A DNA stretch of 64,000 nt from Marinobacter nitratireducens. Its GTDB lineage: Bacteria; Pseudomonadota; Gammaproteobacteria; Pseudomonadales; Oleiphilaceae. The translations under genes and the position numbers were made by a program. Under the pieces are notes generated by a model that worked only from the letters and a program-made list of their open reading frames with translations, searched no databases and had not been told where the DNA came from. Each line of letters opens with the position of its first letter. The first letter of the stretch is position 1. The DNA is taken from the NCBI RefSeq assembly GCF_000708045.1, contig NZ_ANIE01000009.1, positions 310,001-374,000 on the forward strand, given 5' to 3'. This document shows, piece by piece, positions 63,569-64,000 of this stretch.

Positions 63569-64000
63569 ATGACTGACCACACGTACACCCTGAAAAAGAT
63601 ATCGCTCGATAAGCTTCAGGAATCCTCAGTACTGCGGGGAAAACACTTTCTTGAGCAGTTCGCAGCACTGCCATTCCGAACGAACGCTTTGGATGAGTTA
63701 CCTGAGGCGGCCATTCTTGACTATCTCTATCGCCACCCGATTGTGGTTCAGGCACAGAAAAAGAGTGAAAAAAGAGTCTATGTCGTAACCGGCAATCTTC
63801 GCTCTGCCGCCTTACTTTCCTGTTTGAGTCCAAAAACTCGGATTCCCGTCCTCGTGGAAGCTCCTGCAATTCCAATCGATATCTTTCTTACCGAAGTGAT
63901 CGAGAGAGAGCTGTTGAACCTCTGCCTGATGGCAATGCAAACAGGAGGTCATTCTAAAGCCGTCTCCGCTCTGTTTTCCCTCATGGGTAAGCATGGCACT
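63569..64000 (+). CDS. ParB-like protein, N-terminal part (cut by window end)
   Basis: 144 codons are visible with no stop. The ATG has GAGGAG six bases upstream. ILDYLYRHPIVVQAQ followed by RVYVVTGNLRSAALLS and IPVLV resembles the ParB/Srx N-terminal fold, in which the (G/N)xRxxA segment binds nucleotide. A replication or partition role on the island is possible. The family call is tentative because the C-terminal half is not seen. Confidence 0.5.
   Translation, partial: MTDHTYTLKKISLDKLQESSVLRGKHFLEQFAALPFRTNALDELPEAAILDYLYRHPIVVQAQKKSEKRVYVVTGNLRSAALLSCLSPKTRIPVLVEAPAIPIDIFLTEVIERELLNLCLMAMQTGGHSKAVSALFSLMGKHGT

Overview
The window looks like chromosome of a halophilic, hydrocarbon-associated marine gammaproteobacterium, most likely Marinobacter. 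This is inferred from gene content: a TeaABCD-type ectoine TRAP transporter with its UspA partner, an AlmA-type long-chain alkane monooxygenase, a complete vibrioferrin-type siderophore locus, and lactate (lldP-lutABC) and ethanolamine (eutBC) catabolism. No 16S gene or other species marker is present.

Layout. 1-6.1 kb: end of a diguanylate cyclase, the TRAP operon teaABC-teaD (minus strand), an esterase, a glutathione peroxidase and a decayed luciferase-like monooxygenase gene. 6.2-10.6 kb: a lipoprotein 5'-nucleotidase and a secreted endonuclease, probably for phosphorus recovery from extracellular DNA. 10.8-13.2 kb: an Nmad3-type protein, a crotonase and a stand-alone ovothiol-type methyltransferase. 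13.3-19.1 kb: lldR and lldP-lutABC with two LldR-type operators. 19.1-26.4 kb: nitroreductase, ethanolamine regulator, eutBC, ethanolamine permease and an MFS carrier. 26.5-29.7 kb: metE and metR, divergent, with a MetR site. 30.5-35.3 kb: AraC regulator, almA, an alpha/beta hydrolase and a sodium symporter. 35.4-39.8 kb: mqo-pntAA-pntAB-pntB, a respiratory/NADPH operon. 40-54.2 kb: siderophore biosynthesis (SbnG-like aldolase, pvsABCDE) and uptake (pvuABCDE), with Fur-like boxes before both halves.

At 54,283-54,327 lies a 45-nt 3' half of tRNA-Arg(CCG), followed on the minus strand by a terminator and joined on its 5' side to unrelated DNA. This is the signature of the distal attachment site of a tRNA-integrated island. 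The remaining 9.7 kb is more AT-rich and holds a decayed IS30-family element, a two-gene operon (a 1683-residue NERD nuclease / tandem kinase-like / Upf1-type SF1 helicase protein plus a winged-helix protein of unknown family), an orphan Xre/MbcA/ParS-type antitoxin domain and the start of a ParB-like gene cut by the window end. The two-gene operon is the best candidate here for an undescribed or poorly described system, most plausibly anti-phage defence. It resembles PglW and Mokosh in parts but matches neither fully.

All family assignments come from reading motifs, lengths and gene order. No database search was run.
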